This document shows, one piece after another, positions 1 to 10,406 of a stretch of DNA of 64,000 nt. The first letter of the stretch is position 1; every line of letters begins with the position of its first letter. A program made the translations under genes and the position numbers. Below the pieces are notes generated by a model that was not told where the DNA came from, ran no database searches, and saw only the letters and a program-made list of their open reading frames with translations. Origin of the DNA: Limnephilus marmoratus (taxonomy: Eukaryota; Arthropoda; Insecta; Trichoptera; Limnephilidae). The DNA lies in assembly GCA_917880885.1 (NCBI GenBank), contig OU862909.1, positions 36,950,405-37,014,404 of the forward strand, written 5' to 3'.

Positions 1-147
1 GACAGTCCTGATTTAACTAAGCTCATTGAATTTCACATTCCCACGAGAACGACTCGTTCTAAAATCCTTTTTAAATGCAACAATAATCGGACTGAGTATA
101 CGAAACACTCATTTTTACCTAGGTTGCATGAAGTCACTAATAGATAT
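1..147 (+). pseudogene. LINE ORF2 C-terminal fragment, upstream part
   Basis: Reading from base 1 in frame gives a peptide containing KHSFLPRLHEVTNRY, typical of the extreme C-terminus of CR1/Jockey-type non-LTR retrotransposon polyproteins, after the reverse transcriptase. The fragment enters the window already in frame, so its 5' end lies outside. It is cut at 147 by a DNA transposon and resumes at 4112. A second copy of the same 3' end, not interrupted here, lies at 52617-52966. The clade name is an estimate from motif style only. Confidence 0.75.
144..147. repeat. Target-site duplication ATAT, left
   Basis: ATAT precedes the transposon at 148 and is repeated at 4108-4111. The uninterrupted LINE copy near 52691-52702 reads TAGATATGCAG with a single ATAT, which proves the 4-bp duplication. 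Confidence 0.9.
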
Positions 148-430
148 CGTCGTTGCGCCTGCAAAATCCGACAAACGTTTTTTTTGCAAAATCGGTTTTT
201 TACGCTTTGTGATAGAACGAGACATGGCGGATAGGCCTGTAAAACGCGTTTTCTAAAATTATAGCTAGTTTAGAAAACTGCAAATTCAGCTATGTATTTT
301 CGCTTAAAAAATGGCTTTCAAAATACTCTATGAAGATTCTTTCACATATCGCATTTTGAACTAAAGTAAAACACTTAATATTGCGCCAGTTAATGACACA
401 TGGCGGATTTTGCACTGGATTTTGCACATC
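148..430. promoter_or_regulatory. Left subterminal repeats of the Sola-like element
   Basis: CGGATTTT or its complement AAAATCCG recurs near 163, 404 and in partial forms (GCAAAATCGG, TGGATTTTGCA), and again near the other end at about 3839, 3868, 3972 and 4085. Repeated subterminal words are usual transposase-binding sites; binding here is inferred. Confidence 0.5.
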
Positions 431-623
431 TTGGTTCAGAACGCACATATTACAAGTCACGTGACTGGACAGTGGACAGTTGGGCAGTTTTGTTATGATA
501 TTCAGTATTGGTGCACGTGCCAGCGGATTATTTACATTCATCAAAAAATAATATTTAAGCTTTTAAAACAGTGTGAAATTACATTACAGTGCACGTGCAC
601 TCAGCGCACAATAATTTATACAT

Positions 624-2584
624 TTGGACATTATTTCTGAAACAGTTTTGGAGAAAGACGTGGGGAATGTATCCCCAGTTGTAATCTTGACCATGAATAA
701 TGATGCTGACAGCATACTCAACCCTGAAACGGGACTGTTTGAACGAGTTGCACTTTCAAATTCTAACGAAAAATGTGATGAGGATCAACTGGGCACAAAT
801 AATCATAGGTTTATTTTGAATCACGAAACGGAACCATTCGAATGCTCTGATGCTAACTCTAATTCTGAAGACGATCTGTTGAATAATGTACCGAACATAA
901 AGGACAAACGAAAATTGAATAAAAATTTACGAACCCTGGGGAAAAAATATAGCGGTATTAAACGAGTAAGTGGACGTACAATTTACGTTAAAAGGGCTCA
1001 AAGAAAAATAAAAGAAACACCATGCAATCATCATGGCTTGAATTTATCCAATAGATCTTTTCTATGCGGATTGGTTAATGAACAAGCTCGTCTAGACGTG
1101 TTTAACTATTTCTGGAGCTTGTCAACATGGGAAGCTGAGAAAGCCTATATTTTCGGACTTGTAAATATCCGAAGAGTACTCAAGAGGCGACAACGACGAC
1201 AGCAATTAAAAGGTAGAAGTGCTTGGAAGCGCAAAATTGGGGTCGACTGCTCCTTACCCAAGTTTATTGGTGAAAAAGTTAGAGTTTGCACAGAGTTTTT
1301 CAACGCCACATTATGTATTACGAAAGATACGTTTGCTCAATGGATATCATCAACACAGATTGATAACGAAAATGAGACTCAAACAGCTGGGAAACAAAAG
1401 ATCAGAGTTCCTCAGTCTTTGAGGTCAGATTCCGTTAAAAAACGGTTGGACCTATTGCCTAAAGTTTTGAGTCATTATTGCCGCTCGACTAGTTTAAGAA
1501 CATACGTGGAGGATTCTTTTAAATCTAAAACAGAAATGCATAAAATTTACAAGTCGTGGTCTTCAGAAAACGGCATAACTTGCGTCCAAAGAAAGAAATT
1601 CTTTGATATTTTAGAAAGTAACAAAATATCTATATTTAAACCACGCAAGGATCAATGAGACACATGCGTGTCCCACAAACAGGGAAATCTAAGTGAAGAA
1701 GAATACCAAATTCACATTAATAAGAAAAATGAGGCAAGAGATGCAAAAAGCTGGCTAATGCATCCTGCTCTGATCAACATTTAGTAGTAACAATGGACCT
1801 TCAGAGCACACAGCTTTGTCCGAAACTTTTAGTATCCTCTCAATATTATAAGCCAAAAATTCAGTTACCCGATTTTACCATTCATAAAAACAACACGAAA
1901 GATGTTTTTCTGTACTTTTGGTATGAAGGCGACGGAGGTGTTTCAGCAAATGAGTTTGTTTCTTGTATTATCGATTTCATAGAAGGAGAAATTAGAAAGG
2001 GATTCAAAAAAATTACTTTGATATCGGACGGCTGCGCTCACCAAAAACAAAAATAAATTCCTCTGCAGTGCTCTGGCAGATATATCGAAGAATATGAATA
2101 TAGAAATAGAGCAACTCATATTAGAAAAAGGACACACAATGATGAAGGTGGATAGCGTCCACTCGACATTGGAAAAGCTTTGTACTCCTCCATTATACTC
2201 CCCAACGGATTATGTGGACCGAATGAAGAAAGCTAGACCTTCCAAACCTTACGTTATTAAGTATCTTGATGAAAGTTTTTTAAGGCTTACGATACACTCC
2301 CCAGTAATTACTGCACTATTCGTCCAGGCAAAAAGGTTGGAGATCCTACAGTTAACCAGATCAGGGGGCTGCTGTACAAACAGGGTGAGGTTATGTACAA
2401 ACTCCGACACATTGATAACTGGACACTTCTGCCTCAAAGGAGGAAGCAAGATTTATACCCAACACCAAAACCATTATACACAGAACAGAAAAAAAATGAT
2501 ATGTCTAAGTTTGAGCAATTACAATCCTTAAAGTTATATATGCATCGAGATTATCATTCATTTTACAATAATCTTAAACACTGA
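624..2584 (+). pseudogene. Sola-like transposase, broken by one stop and three frameshifts
   Basis: The open frame from 624 encodes 344 residues: an acidic N-terminus, a basic region, then a segment with VCTEFFNATL ending KPRKDQ. An in-frame TGA at 1656-1658 stands where related insect proteins have Cys (KPxKDxCDxC, a likely metal-binding site). The same frame continues to about 1753, shifts, and resumes through CPKLLVSSQYYKPK to the SDGCAHQ block (about 2029). A second shift near 2050 restores the reading through EKGHTMMKVDSVHSTLE, and a third near 2315-2326 leads to RPGKKVGDP and a C-terminus ending NNLKH. The SDxCxxQ and GHTxMxxDSxHxxxE blocks are the shared hallmarks of this transposase-like family in insects. 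It is non-functional as read. Superfamily name is moderate confidence; the lesions are seen directly. Confidence 0.8.
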
Positions 2585-2627
2585 TTTTGTTGATTACTAT
2601 CATACCTTCTATTTTTATAATATTTTA

Positions 2628-3605
2628 AAGATCTCAATAGTTATTAGACTAATGTTCAGATTGTTCAGTTTACTAGCAGGCGTTATCATTGTTTATTTAC
2701 ATAACTAAGAAGTTATTTGTTTTGTTTAAAAGTTGTAATTATTGTGATTGTATTATTGTTCAATAATGTTTGGTTTGTAATAAGTAAAATACTAGTTACT
2801 ATCTACTTGATTTTATTCTTCCAATAAATAAATTGTAATAATCTCGAACAGTGGTTTGATATATTACATTATGTACCTTATATTTTTATAAAATTTTACA
2901 GATCTCAATAGTTATTAGTTATTAGACCAGCAGGAGTTATCATTGTTTATTTACATAACTGATATGTTATTTGTTTTGTTAAAATGTTGTAATTATTATG
3001 ATTGTATTAATGTTGAATAACGTTTGGTTTGTAATAGATATAATACTAGTTACTACAATCTACTTGATTTTATTCTTTCAATAAATAAAATAAAATTGGT
3101 AGATTACGTACGTAGTTTCTGTTTTTTATAAAATTTTAAAGATTTCAATAGTTATTAGACCAGCAGGTTATCATCGTTTATTTATATAACTGAGATGTTA
3201 TTTATTTTGTTTAAAGTTGTATTTATAATGATTGTAATATTGCTGAACATTGTTTGGTTTGTAATAAGTAGGTATAATACTAATGACTAATGACTCTCTA
3301 CTTGTTTATCTTCCTTTGATAAATAAAATATAATAATCTCAAATACCGATTTTGTTAATAACTTAGGTAATTTTTATTTTTATAAAATTTTAACGATCTC
3401 AATAGTTATAAGACAAATGTTTAATTTGCTAGCAGGCGTTATCATTGTTTATTTATGCAACTAAATTGTTAATTTGTTTTGTTAAAATGTTGAGATTAAT
3501 TTAAAATGATTGAATTATTGCTCAATAATGTTTAGTTTGTAATAGGTATAGTACTACTATCTACTTGATTTTATTCTTTCAATAAATAAAATTTAACGTG
3601 TAATA
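2628..3605. repeat. Four imperfect ~240 bp tandem repeats in the transposon 3' region
   Basis: Four degenerate units each run from GATCTCAATAGTTATTAGAC, through GCAGGCGTTATCATTGTTTA and TAATGTTTGGTTTGTAATA, to CTACTTGATTTTATTCTT plus AATAAATAAA. Unit starts are near 2628, 2900, 3140 and 3388. The units have diverged, so the array is not recent. Each unit carries its own AATAAA-type signal. Confidence 0.8.
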
Positions 3606-4111
3606 AACTTGTTTTTCCATCTTACTTAAAATATTTTTAGTTCACCTTCACTCGATAATTACTAATTTAAAAGTAAACTTTCAACTGGGAAAGATAAAGA
3701 TTCGTTAGAAATAGGCTATTGGTTTGTTAAAAATGCTTTACGCACACGTTAGTACATTTAAATTATACGCAATTAAAGAATTAATATCATTTCTAACTAA
3801 ATGCAAAATCCATTATGTCTAAAATATACGTACATAAAAATCCGCTATATGCTGCCTCTAACACAAAGCGGATTTAAAGACCCATACAAAATCAGCTATG
3901 TGTCATTTATTCACAAAAACAAATATTACTACTAAAGTATTAAATATTTAATTGTAAAATATCATTTATACAAAATCCGACGTAAAGATCTAATTTTCTG
4001 TTTATTTGGATTGTAAAAAATGCGAGCCATTGTTAAATAAATCAGTTTTTTCCTTCTCCTGAAAAGTTACGTTTTTTAACATAGCGGATTTTGCATGCAC
4101 AGCGACGATAT

Positions 4112-4361
4112 GCAGATGTGATAGATCTATTTAACTGCACGGAACATAGGTACAAGAAGGCTATGCTATCATATTTTTTTAATCACTATTAATTTTATTT
4201 GTATTATAGATTTTTGCATGTAAATGTATCTCTGGTGTCACTTCCCAACGTAACATCACAATTAACTGTTATACATACACTGTTTTATCATTGCTAATAA
4301 TTTGAATATGAATTTGTAGTGTTTATGGCATACTTATGCCGTTTGTTTTAAATAAATAAAA
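4112..4361 (+). pseudogene. LINE ORF2 C-terminal fragment, downstream part and 3' tail
   Basis: This resumes the LINE interrupted at 147. It encodes ADVIDLFNCTEHRYKKAML and stops at TAA 4190-4192. The 3' UTR ends GCATACTTATGCCGTTTG followed by an AAATAAATAAA tail. Its relative at 52700-52966 ends the same way with a longer (AAAT)n tail. Confidence 0.8.
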
Positions 4362-4904
4362 AGTTTCCATTCTGAATGGTACATGATTTTCACCAGGGGC
4401 ATTCTGTGAGTATCTAACATCTGTGGATTGAGTTTGACACCCCTGATGTGAAGGAAAATGCAAAACTAAGCTGCGCATTATGCCAACGTACGTCCTCTCG
4501 TCTTGTTATGCCGACTACAGTAGCGATAGAGAGAGTGGAGCTAGTAACGAGTTGTTGATCAACATTAACATAATGGACAACAGAGATATCTGAACAAAGT
4601 ACCCCAATATTGATTATATTCAATCTTTTACGTCTTTATTTTACTGACATTGGTTTAATTGTTTTTTAAATACTTTTTTATTGTCATAAACCTGGCTAAA
4701 CCACTACCAAATAGCAATCTCATCACAGGTTTTTAAGGGGGGCGGTTTCTTCGTTAAGATAAGATTAACAAAGAATTCTTTGGTTTTGAAACTTGTAGAT
4801 AATTTTGATTAAATGATTGGTGTTTCACAAAGTGATTTGTTTTTATTTAATTGAAAATGACGCCACAAAGGCGTTTTAGAAATCAAATGTAGACAGTAAC
4901 CTTC
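4362..4904. other. Unassigned AT-rich sequence
   Basis: No coding signal, inverted repeat or repeat seen elsewhere in the window was recognised. Confidence 0.5.
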
Positions 4905-4908
4905 CTTT

Positions 4909-5150
4909 GCATACAAATCAAATCCACGCCGCCCGCTTGCCAGCCCTATCGTCCACCATATACAGACATTTTATATTATATATTTCAACCAATTTACATA
5001 AAACCTTGACAAATTATATACCTAAACCTTCCTCATTAATCACTCTATCTATTGTTGAAAACCGCATGAAAATCCGTTCAGCAGTTTTTGAGTTTATCGC
5101 GAACAGACAGACAGACGCGATGGAATAATTTAATTTATATACATATTACG
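4909..5150 (-). mobile_element. Helitron fragment (lepidopteran-type)
   Basis: In reverse complement this matches the Helitron at 25885-26240: the block CGCGATAAACTCAAAAACT, then the CCGCATGAAAATCCG region, then GGCTGGCAAGCGGGCGG. The 3' CTAG end is missing, so it is truncated. Confidence 0.7.
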
Positions 5151-5433
5151 TAGAGATAGAAATATGCGATGTAAAGATATGGATTACTGCGTTTAAGAAA
5201 ACTGTCTAGATGTGTCGTATAGGTACGGCCGATTTAACACGCGTTACGATGTCGCAAAAGTGACAGAATCTCCCTTTAGGAGTACAGAGACCTACGCGTT
5301 CCAAAATAGCAGAATTCTCTAAACAGCCTCGCAGCAGTTTAAAAAAGTGATTAGTGACATGACATACCCACGGAGGAAAGGAAGCATATCTCTCAATTCT
5401 GAGCTGCCTTCCCCTTCCCCATCTCCTTTTGTC
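5151..5433. other. Unassigned sequence ending in C-rich SINE-like text
   Basis: No gene recognised. Bases 5390-5436 (CCTTCCCCTTCCCCATCTCC) resemble the body of the tRNA-headed SINE seen at 13255, and this text continues after the MITE at 5603, so the MITE sits in an older repeat. Confidence 0.45.
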
Positions 5434-5436
5434 TTT

Positions 5437-5602
5437 GGGGGCATACATTAATTACGTGGGTAGTTTTTCTTTCAATTTAGACCCCTTCCCCCCTTGGTGA
5501 GATAAATTTGGGCCACTTCGTATATTATTTTCAGGTAACGTGAGATTTTGCTGGACCCCCTCCCCCCCCCCTTTTGAGCTCACGTTATTAATGTATGCCC
5601 CC
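5437..5602. mobile_element. MITE with GGGGGCATAC inverted ends
   Basis: The ends are GGGGGCATACATTAATTACG and, in reverse complement, GGGGGCATACATTAATAACG: one mismatch in the first 22 bases. TTT stands on both sides (5434-5436, 5603-5605), consistent with a 3-bp duplication. The interior has C-runs like the Harbinger-type MITEs elsewhere in the window. Its superfamily is uncertain. Confidence 0.75.
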
Positions 5603-5639
5603 TTTGGGGATGCCACTCATTCCGGAACGCTGATCATTT

Positions 5640-5890
5640 TTTTCAGATCAGAAAAGATACGGCCACGTCTAGGATTCGAACCCAGGACCTACGCCTTGCC
5701 GGGGTGGAGCTCTACCAAATGAACTAATGCGTCCCTATCCAATCCGATTCGGACATATTTAACTGAATTATACTTCGACTAAGAACTACTAACATTATCT
5801 TCATTTTTTAATATTTTTGTTCGCTGCTGTCTTTATGTATGATTCCAAGATTCAAACCCGTGCTAAAGTTATCTAAATAGTGTGTTGGAT
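5640..5890 (-). mobile_element. tRNA-headed SINE-B copy
   Basis: On the minus strand the head reads TAGTTCATTTGGTAGAGC (box A-like) and GGTCCTGGGTTCGAATCC (box B), as in RNA polymerase III promoters of tRNA genes. The acceptor arms do not pair as in a real tRNA and the family recurs at 6284, 42000 and 43300, so it is a SINE. This copy is the empty equivalent of the site where mariner 42201-43090 inserted. Confidence 0.75.
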
Positions 5891-5962
5891 AAATTTTGTC
5901 AAATTTTATATTTAATATGCAACATCTACTGACTTTTCTTCAGATAGAGACACATTATCTAA

Positions 5963-6282
5963 GGTTTTTTTTTTACATGAGCTCCACACAGGAGGCCCTG
6001 AGGAAAATAATTTCCCTCAGGGCCTATGTCATCTTCCTAGGAAAAGGAAGGAGAGGAGAGTTCTGGGAAGGAAAAGGGTTTAAGGGGTGGGTAGGAATCT
6101 GGGGTTCAGTGTATCCTCGTCATTCGCCTCCAAGACCTAAACAAACCTCACCCCATGAACCCGGGCACCCCAGCTAAATCACCAAATGTAGCGAACCACT
6201 TGGGGTGACCTATGGCAGAGGTGTTGGTTATCCAATAAAGGTTCCCGGGGCGAAGATACTCATTCCCGCCTCTCAAATTGTT
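5963..6282 (-). mobile_element. Poly(A) retroposon SINE-P, near full length
   Basis: On the minus strand the element begins with a G/C-rich head (GGTACCGCCGCCCCGGGAACC-like), runs through CACCCCAAGTGGTTCGCTAC and ends with a CCTCAGGG stem-loop and an A tail (the T-run at 5966-5976). About ten copies or fragments lie in the window; the clearest are 33707-34050 and 51795-52135. No RNA polymerase III boxes are evident, so the origin of the head is unknown. Confidence 0.75.
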
Positions 6283-6283
6283 G

Positions 6284-6640
6284 GTAGAGCACCGCCCCGG
6301 CAAGGCGTAGCTCCTGGGTTCAAGTCCTAGATGTTAGGGAACGTACCCATACTAAGTGACCTGTTCGGGGGGGGTGGGGGGTCTTCAAAATACTACGCTT
6401 GGTACAAATGAGCGGCGGGTTGCTTAGATTTTGGTCACGGGGAAGGGGGTTAAAAATTACAAAAAGTTGGTCACGTAGTATGGGTACGTTCCCTTACCTG
6501 TATCTTTTTCTTATTTTTTTTGTTTTCAGATTTTCGATTGAGTTTCGCTAATATTGTCGTCATTTAATTAAATATTACAGTTTGAGGCTTTACTCATTAA
6601 GTTACAAATAAAAATAAAGATTTTTATTTCAGTACTTGGA
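6284..6640 (+). mobile_element. tRNA-headed SINE-B copy, split by a MITE
   Basis: The head (TTGGTAGAGCACCGCCCCGG, box B TCCTGGGTTCAAGTCC) lies at 6284-6333. The tail resumes at 6494 with CTGTATCTTTTTCTTATTTT and CGATTGAGTTTCGCTAATAT. A 157 bp MITE at 6337-6493 separates them; the uninterrupted order is visible near 43470-43545. Confidence 0.75.
6337..6493 (+). mobile_element. Harbinger-type MITE, copy 1
   Basis: Inverted ends GGGAACGTACCCATACTAAG and GGTCACGTAGTATGGGTACG...CCC frame two internal G-runs. The 3-bp target duplication is TTA (6334-6336, 6494-6496). GGG-ended inverted repeats with TWA duplications are the mark of PIF/Harbinger MITEs. It inserted into SINE-B. Confidence 0.85.
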
Positions 6641-7135
6641 AATTATTTGCCTTTCAGCACATTATGGCGCATGGCACTATTAGTACCGTATGAAAATTAA
6701 CAATATTGTTAACGAGTGCGTTATGTAATTTAGACTCATTGATGACATAAGACAGTGCCTCTCAAACATTTCGTTTTACGGCCCCAAATCTTTAAACAAA
6801 TAAATCTTTCCAGAAAAAAATATGGCTAACCTCCGAAATCGCGATAAAGAGCGAGCCTTCCAAAAAATTGGACTTTGTAATGTAGCAGTACTTACGTTTG
6901 CATTGGAAATACATTTTATTTAGGTAATTGCTCATAAAACAATACTAGCAACTGGCAACTAATTGCACCGTCGACCAACTGCAGGTATCTATTACGTTAC
7001 GAGAAGAATGTGGCACGTGACTGCAGATTTTTACATGACATCATTATTAAGTTGAACGTGAAAGAGCTAATTAGCAAGATTTGATCCATTGAAATTGGTT
7101 TATGTACGAGTGTAATAAGTATACATGTAAGGCTC
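6641..7135. other. Unassigned AT-rich sequence
   Basis: No coding region or repeat was recognised. Confidence 0.5.
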
Positions 7136-7510
7136 TGCAACCGGACTCGAAAAAAAGAAGATGGAGAGATACGAAATTACGAATGTTAGAGGAGAGCGCT
7201 AACATTTACAGCGACAAAATCGATGCGAAAATGTTTAATAAAACACGACTCGTTTAAAATAGAGCAAAAATCTCGCAGGCATTATCGTAAACAGCATTTA
7301 AAGTAACACTGTGAATTTTTTCATACATATAACTTGTAAAATAACTGAAACAAACGTGTTTATAATAATTTTTGGAGCATACTTTGCGATTTTTTTCTAT
7401 CGAGGGAATTTTATATAATTTGCGTTTCGGCGAGGGCATTGTCTAGATATTATCTTCAAGAATAACATATATTTTTTAAGAGCTTTAAAACTTACCGTGT
7501 TTAAGGGCGA
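7136..7510 (+). repeat. Dispersed ~375 bp repeat, copy 1
   Basis: This stretch is strongly similar, in the same orientation, to 40262-40654: both hold CTGCAACCGG, ATGGAGAGATACGAAATTAC, CAGCGACAAAATCGATGCGA and CTATCGAGGGAATTTTATAT. No inverted ends, duplication or coding frame is evident, so its nature is unknown. Confidence 0.8.
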
Positions 7511-7727
7511 CATGTAAGAAATCGGTAGAAAACCACGATTCCGTGACATAATAGAAGAGTGAAGAAAATTGATAAAAGTGACGAAAAAGAACAAATTAAC
7601 AACAAACGGAATGTGAATCTCACGTACCTTGTTATTAAGTTAAGGGGTAAAAGGGGTGCGCCGGCTCACACTATTTTCGTGATAACTTACTTGTTTTTTT
7701 GCAAGATGTTTTTGTAAATTGTTGCCA

Positions 7728-7850
7728 GAGGTTTTTTTTTTACATAAGCTCCACGCAGGAGGACTTGATAAAAATAATTTCCATCAGAGTCTATGTCATC
7801 ATTGGGGATACTGTGTGGAGGGTCTTTTTAAGGAAAAGAATGAGAGGATA
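7728..7850 (-). mobile_element. SINE-P fragment (3' end)
   Basis: The T-run followed by CATAAGCTCCACGCAGGAGG and GTCTATGTCATCATTGGGGA matches the poly(A) end of SINE-P; the head is missing. Confidence 0.7.
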
Positions 7851-9378
7851 ATTTGTTTATATATTTATAAAAAAATATATATATTATCTATCCTCCTCGC
7901 AATTTTGATCGCTTTGTGATCTTCCTCGCATTCGATAAACGCTGGTGTTTTCTCTTGGTATAAAAATAATCTCGTTGAATTTAATGTTTCAAAGAACCAA
8001 TTAAGTCTGATTAGATACGTCTAAAAGAGATCGAAATGAAAGTTTAGTTTCCTTTAACGGAAGCAATCTTTCGACCAGGCCCTTCATTGATATGCTTGGT
8101 CTAAACTATAAGTGACCAGCTCAGGTATGTAACTTTACGATTTCAGTAATTATATCAGCTTGTTTAACAAAAAAATAATTTATAAATTATTAACCCTAAT
8201 ATATAATAATAATTTCCTGCTCTGACATATCGCAAATTACTCGAAAACTTGACAGGTGGTGAGGCGTAACCAAAGCAACCTGTCAACCTGGCAACTGAAA
8301 CGCGCAGATCGCAGCGATTACCGCTGCGAGTTACAGCGTTGCTCTTAACAACTGGTCTTTAATAAGTTGCCTGTGTGCGAACTGCCAATGAAATTCACAA
8401 TTTGCTTTCCAGTAGATAGCGATTACTGTTTTTATTTCAGTTTCCCCATGAGCGGAAGGGCTTAGAGTTGATTTTGTGGTGTAACTCTTTTTGATTCGAG
8501 CTTTCGTTTTCGACTAAATCGACTCCGAATATGAAAGTTTTTATGTCGAATTTAAAAAAAAGGTCACTTCGGGGTTACATCGGCTGTTAATTTTCTTTCA
8601 AATCGCTACGAAGCGTAGAACAGGCTTGCACTACGAGTTTTCGAACACATGTTGTATATATAATATATTTTTATTATTTTGTTAACGCCACGCAATGAAA
8701 TCGCGATCTCTAGAAACAGAGCCAAAGACCTTATCAAAGACTTGCCGATCTGCCACAGAGGTCGCCATGCTCTCCGCGTATACAATAATAACTAGATGCT
8801 GCAGTGCAATGACGTCATTGTCGCATAAGACGCGGCTCAACCTCGGTGTTAGAAAATGATTCATCTCGTATCTATTTCTACCTAAACTAGATAAAATTTA
8901 CCGAACTATTTGTTCCTAATTCTAAACTACAAGTAACTAACTTATTATTATCCAACCGTTACGCAGTTTCCGCGGGGGCAGGTAGAGATGATAAACCGAC
9001 ATACAACTCTCTCTTGGCATACATTCATTTTTTCAATCGCAATCATCATAATGTACGTAATATAATAGCACAGGCGTCGGGTGGGAATGCTGTCATTATT
9101 CTACAGGTATTTCAATGAAAGATGCTCCTTGATTTCAATGAAAGATGGCACCGGTGCATAGTCAGTAACCGGACAACCCAGAATGAAATCAAAGTACGTA
9201 AAGAAATTTCTCCGTTTGTGTATGGCAATAGGGTTATACTGAAGATTTTCAAAACGATACGACAGGCGGTTCAAAAGTTTTGCTTGGATATTTTCAATTC
9301 GGTTATAAGTTTGATATTGTTAGTCAGAAAATTCGAGATGAGATCTTACTTATGCCATATATAGTAAGTACTTCAAGT
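7851..9378. other. Unassigned 1.5 kb
   Basis: No gene recognised; open frames are short and lack family motifs. At about 9164-9200 ACCGGACAACCCAGAATGAA resembles the ends of the foldback repeat at 60205-60430, so a fragment of that family may lie here. Confidence 0.45.
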
Positions 9379-9379
9379 G

Positions 9380-9700
9380 TAAAAGGTTTATTGAATGATT
9401 TTGTGATGTGTAGAATGAAACCCATTTGTTTTTAGGCTTTTTCAAAGATGTGTTCAATGTGATTTTTAATAAGTAATTTAGAATCCAATAATACTTCAAG
9501 GTCTCTAATTTTTCTACTTTATCTTTAGCCTTCAGAAAGTAAGTATGGAGGATTAGGTGACTTTTACGTCATTTGTTTATATTTTGAAGTGGTTAATTTT
9601 CTTTGCAATATTCGTTAATTTTATTAATAATATCTGAATTTTTTGCAATCAACTACTGAGCATTGTATATTTTCATATCGTTAACGCGTAAAGAATGAAA
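9380..9700 (-). pseudogene. LINE reverse transcriptase fragment
   Basis: Minus-strand translation near 9425-9545 gives KIRDLEVLLDSKLLIKNHIE, which matches the block after the catalytic palm of CR1/Jockey-type reverse transcriptases (usual form RDLGVxxDSxLxFxxHI). An in-frame TAA follows soon after the downstream EKA. It is a short, decayed fragment. Confidence 0.65.
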
Positions 9701-9744
9701 TCAGAATGACCGATAATATTTTTTCTTCAAATTATATTGTACTT

Positions 9745-10035
9745 ACACTTCCTTTCTTTGCGCATCCTTTCTACATGCCCAAAACATCGAAGCGTTCCTT
9801 TCTTATTTTTTTCATAACGCTTTCATCATCATGCATTCTTTCCGGATCTTTACATTTTTAACACGGTTATACGTACACCTCAGGGATCTCATTTCTACAG
9901 CATTCAGTCTACTTCCATCCTTCTTCTGCCAGTTCCATGCCTCTCTCCCATAAAACAGGGATGGTTTCAGCAATCCATTCTTGACTGCTATAGTTTCGCT
10001 TCTTGGACAATTTTTTATTAGTGCCAAATAGTATC
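9745..10035 (-). pseudogene. RTE-like LINE C-terminal fragment
   Basis: The minus strand encodes KNGLLKPSLFYGREAWNWQK, EMRSLRCTYNRV and, further along, GTLRCFGHVERM. These are the C-terminal blocks of RTE-like reverse transcriptase proteins and match the copy at 43545-44361. The GHVERM block lies in another frame, so it is broken. Confidence 0.75.
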
Positions 10036-10406
10036 TACCTATTATGTAGATTTTATTTGTGTCTATCGGTCTTACTGAATGATTTGAAATGAGACAAGAC
10101 GTCACATTATGTACCAGGCTTCTCGTAATGTGACAGGCTTGATAGCGTTTATGATTCCGCGAAATTAGAGACATCTATCGGAGTTACAAGAGGATATGAT
10201 AATTTAATAGATTATGGACACACACACTCCTTCAAATAGAAGTGCCTGATGACCAGCTCAAATGTCAAATTCACTATTCTTCAACACGCTAAGCCTGCTT
10301 ATACCTCATACACACCCGAGCCGAACCTGCAAGCCGAACCACGATAGGTTCGGCTGGTTCCAAATGACAGATGCAAATTCGCGATTAGATCTTGCGGTTC
10401 CATGAC
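10036..10406. other. Unassigned sequence
   Basis: No gene recognised. CCGAGCCGAACC and CCGAACCACGA near 10317-10350 recur in inverted form near 10890-10915 (TGGTTCGGCTCG), a possible pair of decayed transposon ends. Confidence 0.4.

Larger units (their letters stand above)
148..4107 (+). mobile_element. Sola-like DNA transposon, full length but inactive
   Basis: This 3,960 bp element is bounded by imperfect inverted repeats. The left end begins CGTCGTTGCGCCTGCAAAAT and the right end, read in reverse complement, begins CGTCGCTGTGCATGCAAAAT; 20 of the first 23 bases match. It is flanked by a 4-bp ATAT duplication and an empty site exists in the window. It carries one multi-frame transposase (624-2584), a four-copy tandem repeat downstream (2628-3605) and several subterminal AAAATCCG/CGGATTTT words. 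The 4-bp duplication and the transposase motifs recall the Sola superfamily; that assignment is inference from memory, whereas the element boundaries are read directly. Confidence 0.85.
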
